Assembly: GCF_000350225.1 (NCBI RefSeq)
Contig: NW_005179083.1
Coordinates: 118,063-182,062, forward strand
Source of the DNA: Chondrus crispus
Taxonomy: Eukaryota; Rhodophyta; Florideophyceae; Gigartinales; Gigartinaceae
Direction of reading: 5' to 3'
Length of the DNA stretch: 64,000 nt
A model generated the notes under the pieces. It was not told where the DNA came from. It saw only the letters and a list, made by a program, of their open reading frames with translations, and made no database searches. The position numbers were made by a program, and so were the translations under genes. The first letter of the stretch is position 1; the number at the start of each line of letters is the position of its first letter. Positions 20,761 through 31,640 of the stretch are shown piece by piece.

Positions 20761-22043
20761 TGGTACTCTCTCCCCAATCTCGTTCGAAAGATGCGCGAAC
20801 GACGGCGTCGCCATAATAGCGAGTCGGTGCTTTCTACATGGGTCCGCCGGCGGGGAGGGTTCTCGAACAGACGTCCTCGGGAGTGATAGCGACGGTGCGA
20901 AAGGGACTTGTCGAGTTTCTTCTCTCTTGTACCTTTCGAAATCGAAGGATCGACGCCTACGATTCGTAAAAAAATGCGTTCGGCCTCTCGTGGCAGCCGT
21001 CACTCTGCTTTAACAATTTCCTGTTTCTCTTTTCAGCACCTTGGTGTCGCTGGTTTCACCTTCGAGGGCGATGATGTATAATCACCCCTCAACAACGACG
21101 TCCGCCTCGAAATACCCTCACTCCCTCCACAGCGTAATACACACGCCGTACGGTAATATTCCCCGACACAGCTTGGCTCTGCTTCGGCTCGCTCTCAATT
21201 ACGAGCAGCCCGCGCCGCAGGGCGCCGTTCGTCGCATCCTTTTGGGCTTGCCTGAAGGCTTGTTGGCGACGCTCGTTGGTCACTTTCCGGGCGACTTCTT
21301 TCTCCATCACTCCAATCTACTTCTCCCTCGTGAAGATGTCCTGTTGAGTGATACAAAAGAAAGGAAGAAAAACAAATAGATGGTGACAGCGGAAAATCAG
21401 AATCCCGCTAGACGTAGTACCGTGCGGGCGATGGTTGTTCGTTATCGACGTTCCTCAGGACGTTCGACTCAGTCTGAGCGTGAGTGGGGCAGATTGCGTA
21501 TTGCAGACCGTCTCTCGCACTTCCACTTCGCGAATATCGCAAGGTCCAATTCTCTCAATTAGCAGTGCCGTTCTTTAAAAGTTTGTTAAAATTCACACTG
21601 CACCTTCGGGTTCCGCCTTTTCCCTCGCGATACTTGTCCGTTCGTCACTTCATAAAATGCCCCATAAATATTTCATCAAATTAAATTGGGTAGGGGTGGA
21701 TCACTGATCCAAACATCATTCACGTGCGGACGACTGCGACGCGTGATCATACGTAATAATTTGCGTATTATCTTAACTTGAGACTTCGGTGACGTCCTCA
21801 ATTCTTGGCATAGCGCGGCTCGCAACCCTGTCCCCGTGAGCGTTAGGCAACGCAAAACCACCTGCTTCGTCTCCTCTCTCCTTCTCGTCATCACCGATGC
21901 GCTCTACTCATGCAGCGTCCATTCCCTCCTATCTTCGTGCTGCGGTTCACAGTATCACTTCCAACTCGACAAACTTCTGGCACGGGTTACCCTGCTTTTG
22001 CGCGCGCAACTTGCGACGGCAATGTTAACTACTTCCTTCGGAA
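20761..22043. other. probable 3' non-coding/LTR part of chromovirus fragment 1
   Basis: No gene seen. The part next to the chromodomain (about 21960-22090) is recognisably related to the stretch 34985-35090 beside the second chromovirus fragment, so it belongs to the same element family. LTR edges could not be fixed. Confidence 0.45.
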
Positions 22044-23262
22044 TTATCTCACGACGGCGCTGCGCGGTAACTGAGCAACCGGTTCCCACGTCGCGTCCTT
22101 CGCCCCGTATCCATACCATTTCACCCTGAGGATTAATTCCTCATCTTGATACCCATGTTCGATGATCTTCTCTATGACGTACTCGGCGTCCGCCTCCTCT
22201 CCATCGCGTACGGGGTTACTTACTTCCCCCTCCTGAAGATCTTCCGATGTCACTAACTCCTCTGAATTAACTATCTGCTGTAGGTCTTGCGGTATCTCCG
22301 CTGACCGATTTCGACTAACTAAATTTTCCTCGACCTCTTGTGTCTGCACCCGCGCGTGAGGGTCGTCCTCACTCTCCGTCGCGTCGCGTCCTTGATCTGT
22401 CATGTGTCCGCTTAGGTACTGTAGGGCCTGATGTAGACCTGATGTGGGCGCTTGTTCCATCGGACTTGGGGCCAGTTCTACTCGATCTCGCGAAACGCGT
22501 TCCTCCTGATCACCAATGGCGATGACAACCGTATTCCTGTCTGACTGCTTGACTGCATACGGACCCGTGGCCGCTTGTGCCAATTTGTGCTTAGGTTCCG
22601 TAGCCGTACCTTGCTCCTTTCGAAGGAACACGTAGGACCCTACGGGTATGTCGTACTTCGGCTTGCGAAGTCTCGCATCGAAATTTCGCTTATATCTCGC
22701 CTGTTCCTTGCGTAGGCTCCTGTGCGCGGTTTTCGTCAGACTTTCCAACCATGATTGCCATTTCAGATAATAGTCTCTCGGGGATCCAAATTGTTCCAAA
22801 TGAGGTTGCGCCTGTAGCGCAATGTTTCTCGGTGCCGGAGCTAATACCAGCTCAAATGGGGCGATGTTCGTAGTTAGATGAACTTGTGTGTTGTAGGCGA
22901 ACGTCACCGCGTCGCTAAACAAGTCCCAATCCTTCGGATGGTCTCCGATATACTTCCTAAGCGCAGACAATATAGTCCGATTAAATCTCTCGACTTGGCC
23001 GTTGGCTTGTGGGTGGTAGGTAGTTTTAAAGACATTCCTGATGCCAAGAATTCGGCAAATATTCTGGAAGTACTTGGCTGTGAACTGCGTCCCATTGTTG
23101 GACAGCAGCTTCACAGGGGGTCCATAAATGAAAACCCAGTTGTGTACAAAGGCCTGCGCAAGTGCGCGGCGGAAATCTTCTTCGACGGTACGGTCCGTAC
23201 CAACTTCGAATAGCGGTCGCTGATCACTAAAATGTACCGGTTGCCCCGACTTGCTCAGGAAG
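22044..23262 (-). pseudogene. chromovirus fragment 1 (Ty3/Gypsy integrase plus chromodomain)
   Basis: 3' part of a Gypsy pol on the minus strand. Integrase core pieces: NRYILVISDRYSKLVRTVP in one frame (about 23170-23262), then after a frameshift near 23160 AFVHNWVFIYGPPVKLLSNNGTQF, TTYHPQANGQVERFNRT (catalytic D and E region) and FAYNTQVHLTTNIAPFELV. A basic GPY-like region (KLAQAATGPYAVKQ) follows, and a C-terminal chromodomain (YVIEKIIEHGY...LRVKWYGYGAKDATWEPVAQLP), the hallmark of chromoviruses. Chromodomains are known to steer integration to modified histones. Everything 5' of the integrase core is missing, so this is a truncated relic. Confidence 0.88.
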
Positions 23263-23833
23263 GTCAAAATGGTCAATTTCAGGCAATTTTTGCGTTTGAT
23301 TTTTCTGCCCACGGGCTCAAAAAATTTGACTCAAAAATCACCCGCAATGTCGCAAAATCTGCCCCAAAAAAATTTGCCTCTGGACGATCTTTGGTTAATT
23401 CTTTTTCGCGCCTGTAGGCGTTGTTTGATTGGACTAGAATATGCCCACGGGCCGTAATTTGTGTACTATGTGCGCCGCCCACAGGTGCTTTTACGTACAA
23501 TGACAATTCGCCAGCGGGCGGATATATAATCTTAATTTTTGCTCCCATGGCGTCCCGTCTGGGCAGTGTATTAGACTACAAGATGCTGCCCGATATGGCG
23601 CTACTGGGTAGTGAAATTGGGCCTACATCTGTGCCCACGGGCGAAAAATGGTATGGTCCCATGCTGCCCTTGGGCGGAATCTGTGTATCCATGTGCAGTG
23701 CTCATAGGGTGGCATATCGCACGGAATATGGGCGTCGTCACTGCCGGTGCAGTGAGCTGCATTGCAGCCCACTGCACCTGCAGTGAGGTTGCCATTTACT
23801 TTGAGCCACTCGAAGGCGGCATTGTACATATCC
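23263..23833. other. non-coding stretch with repeated GCCCACGGGC motifs
   Basis: No gene. The near-palindrome GCCCACGGGC occurs at about 23309, 23440 and 23633, with variants GCCCACAGGT (about 23487) and GCCCTTGGGC (about 23668). An imperfect inverted repeat lies at 23737-23785 around the sequence GCAGTGAGCTGCATTGCAG. Confidence 0.6.
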
Positions 23834-23881
23834 TACTTTAGCTAAAGGTACTTGCAATTGCAAGTACCTTTAGCTGAAGTA
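23834..23881. repeat. 48-bp palindrome (one mismatch)
   Basis: Two 24-bp arms with no spacer, centre TTGCAATTGCAA. The inner 36 bp (23840-23875) are perfect; the flanking pair 23839/23876 mismatches and then pairing resumes for five more. It abuts the next palindrome. Confidence 0.93.
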
Positions 23882-23942
23882 TGATGATAGTCTGAAAGAA
23901 AGTAGATAGTTAACTATCTACTTTCTTTCAGACTATCATCAT
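23881..23942. repeat. perfect 62-bp palindrome
   Basis: Two exact 31-bp arms with no spacer, centre TAGTTAACTA. The arm sequence is unrelated to the adjacent palindrome or to the others in this window. Confidence 0.96.
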
Positions 23943-24830
23943 CGCAAAGTCGGTAGAACGAAGTGAGAGGACTTAGGAACACGGACGACGGTTTGGTTAG
24001 TACTGGTAGTTGCAGATATCGCGCTCAGGACTGTAGACGGACTCAGTGAGTAACTTACTTTGATATAACGTTGCAGAGGAGAGCACGACCATGATTCGTA
24101 CGTTGAAGAGCTCAGTGATATGCGTGAGGAGATAGCAGTTGGGTTAGTACTTGTTGCTACACAAGCATGCTCGTTGAGAGTCACTGTGAATGGCTTACCT
24201 GCACTCGACTACGTAATTGACGCACGCGCCCTAATCATTGAAAAACAGGAGAATGAAGAGCAAAGATGTTAGTAATCTGGTAGTCTGAGAAGGGTAGCGA
24301 GAAACGCCCGTACTTACCTGGTGGAAAATCTGGGTGGGGACTCGCACAGACGGCGAAGGGCTTATGAGATGGGGCTAGACATGAGCTTTGGAAACTCAAT
24401 TGAGCTCGCAATCATGTCCGAATCTGATCCCAAATGTTCGTATCCCTGACCGCGCTAAAACCCGCCCTCAAAGGCTCATATGTGAATTGACGTTATTTTC
24501 CACGGCGGAATTTTGATCACATTCAGATCTTATTCGGAATAGATCTCAAATTTGAGATCCCTTTCGTGCGTGAAAATGATCAAATTCATCTGAAACGGTC
24601 GGAATGAACGTGTACACATCCATGTAACGTTATTACCAGACGAATAGAAACAGACACCATGTCTTCGCCTTTATAAAACCTTTTTCTTCCTCTTATCGTT
24701 CTAGGTCCGTAGTTCTCCACCAGCTGTGTATTTTCTGGTCGAAGAAAGCCTCAGAACAGACATATTCTTGAAAAGCAGCTGCTTTTTCAAGTCGCAAGAA
24801 ATTTCTTGAAATCCCTTTAAAGGGACTCAA
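23943..24830. other. spacer upstream of the Tnp2-type transposase
   Basis: About 890 bp with no gene call. It presumably includes the 5' end of the transposon, but I found no terminal inverted repeat matching sequence after 28532. Confidence 0.5.
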
Positions 24831-27800
24831 ATGAAGCGGAAGCGATGGAGTAGTAACCTTGTTCAACGCAGGGATGCTCGTTATTCTAGAAACGACGACC
24901 CATTTTACCAGATGCCAACTCCTCGCTCAAATGGGCAAAGGGATGAAGCCCTCATTTCAGAAACACATGATGCTGGAACAAAGGGTCACTTGCACGAGCG
25001 TTATGCTTCCGGGCTACAGGATGTGGTTGCGATTAGTGCGAGAGCAATGTCTCCTAGCTCCTCAGGAGATAGAGATCTGTCCAATTTCGAAGAGACAGGT
25101 GAAGAAATCATTAGTGCTGTGCAAGACGTCGAAGACACCGAGGCAGGGCAAGGGTCCGAAAGTGCAGTGAGAGCTACACGGCTGCTTCCGCTGAAATGGA
25201 GTGCGGTTACATCTATACTACGTATGACCGAAACGAAGAGCTTCTCGGAAGAAGCCTACGACATGTTTTCCGTTTTCTTGAACTGGCTGTCTGAGGGCTC
25301 AACTCTCCCCAGCACGTCCACCATTAAGAAATGCATTCGTCCTTCTGCTCGCACACATGCAATTGTTACGACGGAGATTGGAACTTTTGCAGTAGACTTT
25401 CGCAAGAGTGGTGCTAAGTCGGGCATTGGAACGTTCCTGTCAGACGAGAGAGCTCCTGTGATGATAGTGAAACCAAGCGACTTGGCTAAGATGAATATGG
25501 TTATTCATTCTGTGCAGAAGCTTGTCGGAATTCGAAGAGAGAACCAAGAAGATGCAGTTGTCCAATTGGATGGCGGCACCTTCCCATTTTTGACAACTAT
25601 AGAAGATGCACCGATTGTGAAGTGTAGGAGCGATATTATCGATTATACTATATTAATCTGCAACACATCGGGAGGTTCATCGGCGATCGCGGAAGGACAT
25701 TTGCTTAAATTCAAAGCAAAGGATTCCCCATCGATACATAGAAGTGTTCGCTAAAGTGGCCTTGAAGGTGAAACAGATGAAGACGAAGGCGTCATTTCAT
25801 TTTGTGGAAGCGTCCATTCTATGTTTGTTGCAACATTTCTAGACAAAGACTTGGAATCTGAAGCAGACAGCGCTGAAGATGGGACTGAAGAGATCTCAAG
25901 AGGTTCGAAGATGAAGAAGAAGAAACGAAGTAAGAAAATGCTTCGTAATGTGGAGAGCGTCCCTTTTCGGGTGGGAGACCTCGTAGTTCGGGTTGAACCC
26001 TTTTCCGTGCTTACAAGTGATAATGATTCATCGCAGATTGCATACGAGGTGTTCAGAGCATGGAACAGAACAAGCTTAGGACTGAACAGTGATTTCCGTA
26101 TTAGTATAGTCTTCCTCCGTTCTGGGGAAAGAGCTGATAACTGGTCGCACGGAAAAGAATTCGTTCATGGGCTAGTACATGAAGTGGTTGCAGATGCCGA
26201 TCAGTTGTTTGTTGGGATCGAGGAAGAACGGAATGGGAATCGAGCACCTCCGAAAGGTCCTCTTTCAGATGGCCAGAAGTATTTTGTTTACAGGTTCTTC
26301 CTGTACTCAGAGAGCTTCACTCCCCATGCTGGGAAGAATGGAAGTATGGGGGGTTGCTATACGATGCCTCTGGGTATATTCCCAGATGAACGAACAACAA
26401 TTGGGGCTATAAGAAGGCTAGGTCTGACTCCACCGGGGGCATCTACGAATGAAGTGCTGGCTTCATTTATTGGAGACATTGTGAAAGGCAGTGTAGAAGG
26501 TTTTGTAACTAAGGATTCAGATGGGAAAGAAATCGTTGCGATCCTGGATTATGTGGGGTTCATTGCAGACTATCCTGCGATATCAGAGAAAATTGACGTT
26601 CTCGGCCACACATCGAATGTACCATGTCACTTATGCTACTTCGCAAGATACGACCAGTCAGACAGAGGCGGTTCTGCCTACGGGTACACGACAGAGGTTC
26701 TTTGTGATCATCCAGCTTTCTGTCGCAATGAAGAGAGGCTTCAATTTCTCCGTAACACGAGAATATCTAAGGAAGAACTAAGAGGTTTAGGTACGGAGAG
26801 TTCGGAAGATTTTGAAGCTAGCCTCAATGCGTTACATCAACTGAGCATATATCTCAAAGAAGTACGCGATCTAGTTCCTCGTTCATCAGAAGGCATACCC
26901 GTAGTTCCTGCCATATGTGATGCTTATCGGTCCTACATCATTGCTCCGGATCATTTATTTCTTGGCTTGGTTCAGGATGTTATCAATTGTACATTGAGAC
27001 ACATACCGGTACAAGTGAGAAGAGATGCGGAGGAGGTTTCGAAGGAAAACCTCGCTTCAGGAAGCATAGTTTACCAGAACCGTCTCATGAATATCGAGAG
27101 AATGGAAGTATACAGCATGAGCATCTCGGCGATGTACTCTTTCCTCCTTATCGCACCTCAGGCATTCAAGAGTGCCTGGAAGTTGTACTGTACTTCTAAT
27201 GGGACAGAACAGTCTGAGGACGAACTTGTGAATCAATGTCTCGAATTGTTACAGGACTTCCAGGAACTTTTCTCTCGAACTCGTTTTCATCCGGTTGCAT
27301 GCATCGACGGACCGATTGCTGTGCATGAGTACAATCGATCAGGCGGAATGCAACGCCTTCAATCGCTCAAGAAAAGTTCGATTATGTATGTTGAGAAACT
27401 AGCAGCCCTTTGTCGGAGGTCCCAGAAGGCGAAGCAAGCGTTGGACATGCGTAATGTCCATCGGCTATTGGAGTTCTACACATTCACGTTACCGGCGTTT
27501 GGAATTGCACACTTTATACAAGAACTTGTGCTGGAAAAAGCTCATCAAGACATGAAGCGCGGAGTAATGAAGTCCAACGATAAGAACTCACAGCTCCAAG
27601 CAATGGAGCATGCGATTGCAAACGATTGTGCTAATCGCTTGGGTATTGAGTTGCAAGACGTCGAAAAGAGTAGCTCCGATTGGACGAATGAAGCCTGTAG
27701 ATCTGTGCTCCGCCTACTTGGTCGTCGCGAATGGTGCTTCCCAATATATGAAAGCCTAAGAAATCAGGTTCAAGCAGCATTCCCAGAACATGTTTTACAC

Positions 27801-28532
27801 GTTTTAAGGACGAGAAGGAAAACGATGTCCTCTTTAATATCTTCGAGTAAATCTTGGGAGCCGTCGAAGTGTGTCGAAAAAGCCTTAAATACGATCGATT
27901 GTCACAGGGATGCTAGGGAGTTTCTGCAAACATACGTAGATGTTGATACGAACATCACCTCGAATGTTGAAGGAAATGAGTGCGTGGTTAGGGAGTGCAG
28001 AGAGGCACTGTGGGTCTTAACATACGGAAACACTGACATACTGAAGAGAACTATCGTAAGAGCGGTTCGTGGTGATGTTATACAACGCATTGCCTGTTAT
28101 TCCGAAGAAGAGCTATTGATATTGGATGATTACATTGTAGACACTGCCCCTGTAGTGGTATCAAGTGATGCACGTCGAGCATTCTCGATGATATCTGCAA
28201 TCTTCGTGGTTAAGACAAAAAATACCATGAACGATTCAAGTTCGTCTCAGAAGCATCGTACGGAGGTATATACCCTGCTTGTGCCCTGCAAGATGACTGC
28301 AATCGGGTTGTTCACGGTTGACACGGCAAGACCAGGGAGAATTCTAATTTTACTCCACAAGAATGTTCGGAGGGCCATGGCTCTGCATGATTGTGCCAGT
28401 GACGCCACAGATGTAAGCTCCTGCTCTGCGGGGGATGAAAGTCGCCTTGTCCGACACAGACAGACCCTGCAGGAAGGTGGTGTTTATCATATATATGGAC
28501 GATACGAGGGTTATCCTCCGCGAAGTGCATAG
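24831..28532 (+). pseudogene. Tnp2-like DNA transposase with one in-frame stop
   Basis: About 1233 codons in one frame, interrupted only by a TAA at 25752-25754. After it the same frame continues through SGLEGETDEDEGVIS to an ATG at 25821, giving a 903-aa C-terminal ORF. Residues around 230-270 of that ORF read DGKEIVAILDYVGFIADYPA and then GHTSNVPCHLCYF. This matches the transposase_21/Tnp2 signature in which an Asp-containing D(L/Y)PA block is followed by a CxxC pair (CACTA-type and related superfamilies). A later block, LPAFGIAHFIQELVLEKAHQ, also looks conserved. The N-terminal 307 codons are acidic and Ser-rich with no domain I know. Codons and AT content differ from nearby host genes. 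The TAA may be a mutation, a short intron, or the true boundary of two proteins. Terminal repeats were not found. Confidence 0.75.
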
Positions 28533-28629
28533 ACTTGGTGTATTTAAAAGAAACCGATTGTAGGCATCTTTAAACATTCAGTTGTGTATTGTATCTATGA
28601 GTAAAGGTTTATGCACAGAAGCTATGCTT

Positions 28630-28960
28630 CTAGCTATTGTTGTAAGAAACAAAAAGCTCTTCTCCGGAAGCAATACCTCTAGTTGCCACCACCTCGATCA
28701 CCATATGCCAGCTGAGGTCATTGACTGAAGTCACCCGAGTTGCAGCAAAGGATACGTTCGGTTCCCTTGGTGCGATTAATCCTGCTTCGGCCATCTCCTT
28801 TTCCTTGTCTTCCAATTCATACTTCGGGTCGTTGATCTTTGAGCAAGCACAAAACTATTTAGCAACGACATATACCTCCTGAACCGTTACGCTTTCCACG
28901 GCAAGACCACCATTATTTAGCGGGATCTGCAAGCCGAATGTGAAGTCCTTGACAGGCTCT
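28630..28960 (-). pseudogene. truncated SET-domain (lysine methyltransferase) remnant
   Basis: The minus strand reads, in one frame, FGLQIPLNNGGLAVESVTVQ then EVYVVAK, a TAG stop, FCACSKINDP, a Lys/Glu-rich insert, PNVSFAATRV and VIEVVATRGIASGEELFVSYNN. The last parts match the C-terminal SET core: the IND and PNV pattern replacing NHSC-PN, and the strand-GEELF-SY motif. The N-terminal part of the SET domain is missing, because homologous-looking sequence stops near 28960 where a GC-rich element begins. One stop plus truncation make it a relic. It is convergent with the Tnp2-type transposase, 98 bp away, so it may have been transposon cargo or a host gene hit by the insertion. Confidence 0.6.
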
Positions 28961-29956
28961 GCTCGATTTCTCCGAACGGTTGAACCGGTCGCTCTCCGAA
29001 CGCGGCGACTTCGTCTGGTATAGTTGGCCCCGCGGGTGTTCCCTGCGGATGCCACACTGGGACGGGGTGTCCACTGAGGCCGACAACTGGTACGAACCGT
29101 TCCCGGACAAAGGTACACCGTCGTACGGGGCGGTCATCGCCTCGGGCGACGGGTGGGGCGCGGCAGTGTCCTCCTCCAGGCTCCCTGTGGAGCCCTCATC
29201 CGAGTCCCTGCCGGTGACGGCAGGCACGGTCTCGCCGCCGCCGGGCGAGGTCGTCGTGGTTGACCCCGGAGCCGGGACCACAGAGGACCCCTCGGTCGGT
29301 CCCTCGACACCCCCCGCGGTGGACTTACCCACGCCCACTGTGTCCCCGCACAGGGATGAAGGAGAACGCGCTGCGAAGCCCACAGAGGTGGTGACGTTTC
29401 ACGTCGCACCTGTGGTAGAGCCGGCGGCGATAAATCCGACTGGGGTGACCCCCATATCGGTACCGAGCTCCGCCGCTCCCCTCGTCAGCGACAGGACTGC
29501 AGGACAGGACACAGCGACAGGACCGGAACGGAGACTCAGAATCCTTCGATGGCTTCTGGTGGGGCCCCTGCGGACGCGCCACCCGAGGAGGTCCCAGCCA
29601 TTGCCCCGGACGCGCAGGCTGCCTTGCGCGCGCTGCACGTAGAGTCCGGATACGCGGGAGCGCCCGTGCGGCCCACTCTCGCAGCGGGTTTGATTTTCGT
29701 ACACGTTTGGCTGGTCGAGGTGACTCAGCTCAAGGCGCGGGTGGCGGGCCTACAATTTGCCATCGGCAAGCGCGACACCAGCGAAGACGTTATGCGGGGT
29801 GAGATAATGGCGCGTGTCCGCGCCGCTCAGGACCACCTTGCAGTTTTGAGCACGCAGGTGGCCAACAGGAGGCCGTACGGTGCGGCCGAGACCGACCCTG
29901 CGACCGCGACGCTTACGGGGTCTGAACCCTCCGCGAAGCGCCAGCGCCGCGACTAA
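28961..29956 (+). other. fragment of an unidentified GC-rich element with two overlapping ORFs
   Basis: Abrupt switch to high GC at about 28965. One plus frame (28980-29642, 220 aa) begins with FVWYSWPRGCSLRMPHWDG and then becomes Pro/Thr/Val-rich. A second (29549-29956, 135 aa, MASGGAPADAPPEE) has a Leu/Ala heptad stretch around VTQLKARVAGLQ and ends in basic KRQRRD. Neither matches a family I know. The style (acidic-Pro linker plus coiled coil) resembles Gag-like proteins of the Gypsy element at 59797, but without clear sequence identity. Low confidence as expressed genes. Confidence 0.35.
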
Positions 29957-30380
29957 TGTAGTCGAAGGGGGCGGGGCGAGTAGCGAACCGAGGCCCCCTT
30001 TCCTCCTCGTTAAAGAAATGTCCGCTTCTTTCTTCTCCCGGCCCCCACAGGTCTCCCCGAATTTTCCTTGTCGTCTCGGCGTCCCGCGGGCCCCGCGGGC
30101 CGCCATGGATGACCTCGCGGTGGGTGCGGTGCGGTGCTGCGGAGGTGTTTTCCCGTCCCTGCGCAGCACAAAGTACCCATCTCCACCGAAGGTTTGCGGT
30201 AAAATCAGCGTTTTTTGTAAAACATGCCTGAATTTTCGGTGCGGTGGGTGGCTTTTGGCGTTTTTGACGAGCTCCGATTGGGTGCTCCCCGAAATCGGTG
30301 GTATTCTTGACGAGCTCCGATTTGGTGCCCCCCAAAATTGGTGGTTTTTGTGAAGCGCTGCCCGTGCGCTGAGGGCCACA
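29957..30380. repeat. non-coding stretch with a diverged 45-bp tandem repeat
   Basis: Two copies of a unit starting TTGACGAGCTCCGAT (about 30268 and 30309) differ at several positions. No gene. Confidence 0.55.
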
Positions 30381-31640
30381 AATGCGCGGATCCGGGGTCT
30401 TTACCCCGTTTGGTTTTGGTTCACTCCGCTACAGGCCTCCCCCTAGGGGTTTATTCTTGACGGGTTCGACGGCACCGGTGCCCCCATGCCCGGGCTTGTA
30501 CCTTGAGGGCGGTGGCGTCCTCGGGAAGGGGGCTAGGATTGTTATCTATCCTGATGGAGGATAACGCGTAGCCCCTGACCACGTACAGTATTCTCTCGGA
30601 CGACCGAGCGCGAACTCACTTCCGCGAGTACTGTAGAGTGACGTGCTTTACCCATGACCGTACGGTTTGCCGGCTACCCCCATCGGGCGGTTTTCGCCTG
30701 ATGGGAGGGGTAGAACCGCGCGTAAACGGCGGGAGAAATCCCCACTTTCAACTTAATGCCCGAAGGGCTGGCTGTTTTTCCAAGATCTCCTCTTAGTTTT
30801 TCCCCATAACAATGCGGAGGCGTCACCGCACAGTCCGCCACGGTACGTCGCGCGCCCTTCTGGTGGTCTACTCGCCTTTGGCATCCAAAAGGTAGGCAAG
30901 AATCGCTCGGTAGACCATTTCCCAGTGACTACTATTTGGAAACGGGAAAAACTGCACGAAACAAATAGGAACCGTTTTGGTTTCCAAATATGGCCTTCCA
31001 TATTTTGACATTCCCGGGTCGACAACGACATCAGGAGCCCGAATCCGTTCTCGGAATGGGGCTACAATTTTTTTCCTTACTTGCTAGAAGGAAAAACGTA
31101 GCCCTTTTTCCAGTACAGTGTCCTCGTAAAGGACGGGCGGAAGTTCGGGTCCAGAGGTGCAGCAGGGCAGCCAGCTTCAACAAACCGTACGGAATCGCCA
31201 GCCGATGTCGTTAGGCGGCTTCCGCCTGCGCCGGACAAGGCCCAGTCGGTCGCACGGAAGCATTTTCTCCCTGGCCCGGAGGGCTGGCCCTTTTTCCCAG
31301 GACGGGCGGTACAAATCTGCATGAAACGCCGCTCATGCTTTGCGGAACATGGCCGGGCGGCCTGTGCCACGCTTTACCTAGTGGTTGGTATGTTGAACTG
31401 CTCCGGACAGCACCGACGGGAGGTCCAGGGGACCCACTTCGTCCGGGAACGATTTGGTAACCAAAATAAACTGTAAAACCATGAGAAACAGGGTCGGTTT
31501 CCAAGCCTCCCGAGCCATCCCAAATGCGGGGTTTTCTTTTCTGTACTCCCGGGTCCGGGCTGAGCTCAGGAGTGCAATGCCGGTATCGGAAGGGGGGTAT
31601 GATTTCTACTCACCCTGCTAGAGGGGAAAACGTACCCCAC
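30381..31640. other. GC-rich non-coding stretch with several strong hairpins
   Basis: No protein-like frame. Hairpins: 30529-30575 (outer GGGGCTA/TAGCCCC, inner TTATC/GATAA and TCC/GGA with TGAT loop); 30674-30713 (CTACCCC plus CATCGGGCG pairing with CGCCTGATG plus GGGGTAG); 31058-31104 (GGGCTAC/GTAGCCC outer, TTTTTCCTT/AAGGAAAAA inner); 31594-31638 (GGGGTAT/GTACCCC outer, CCCT/AGGG inner). The third and fourth share a GCTAGA loop. It may be the UTR/LTR of an unidentified element or a structured RNA. Confidence 0.55.

Noticed and set aside
30541-30720. Hammerhead ribozyme core
   Set aside because: CCTGATGG occurs in two hairpins, but the required CUGAUGA, GAAA and UH parts are not arranged around three stems.
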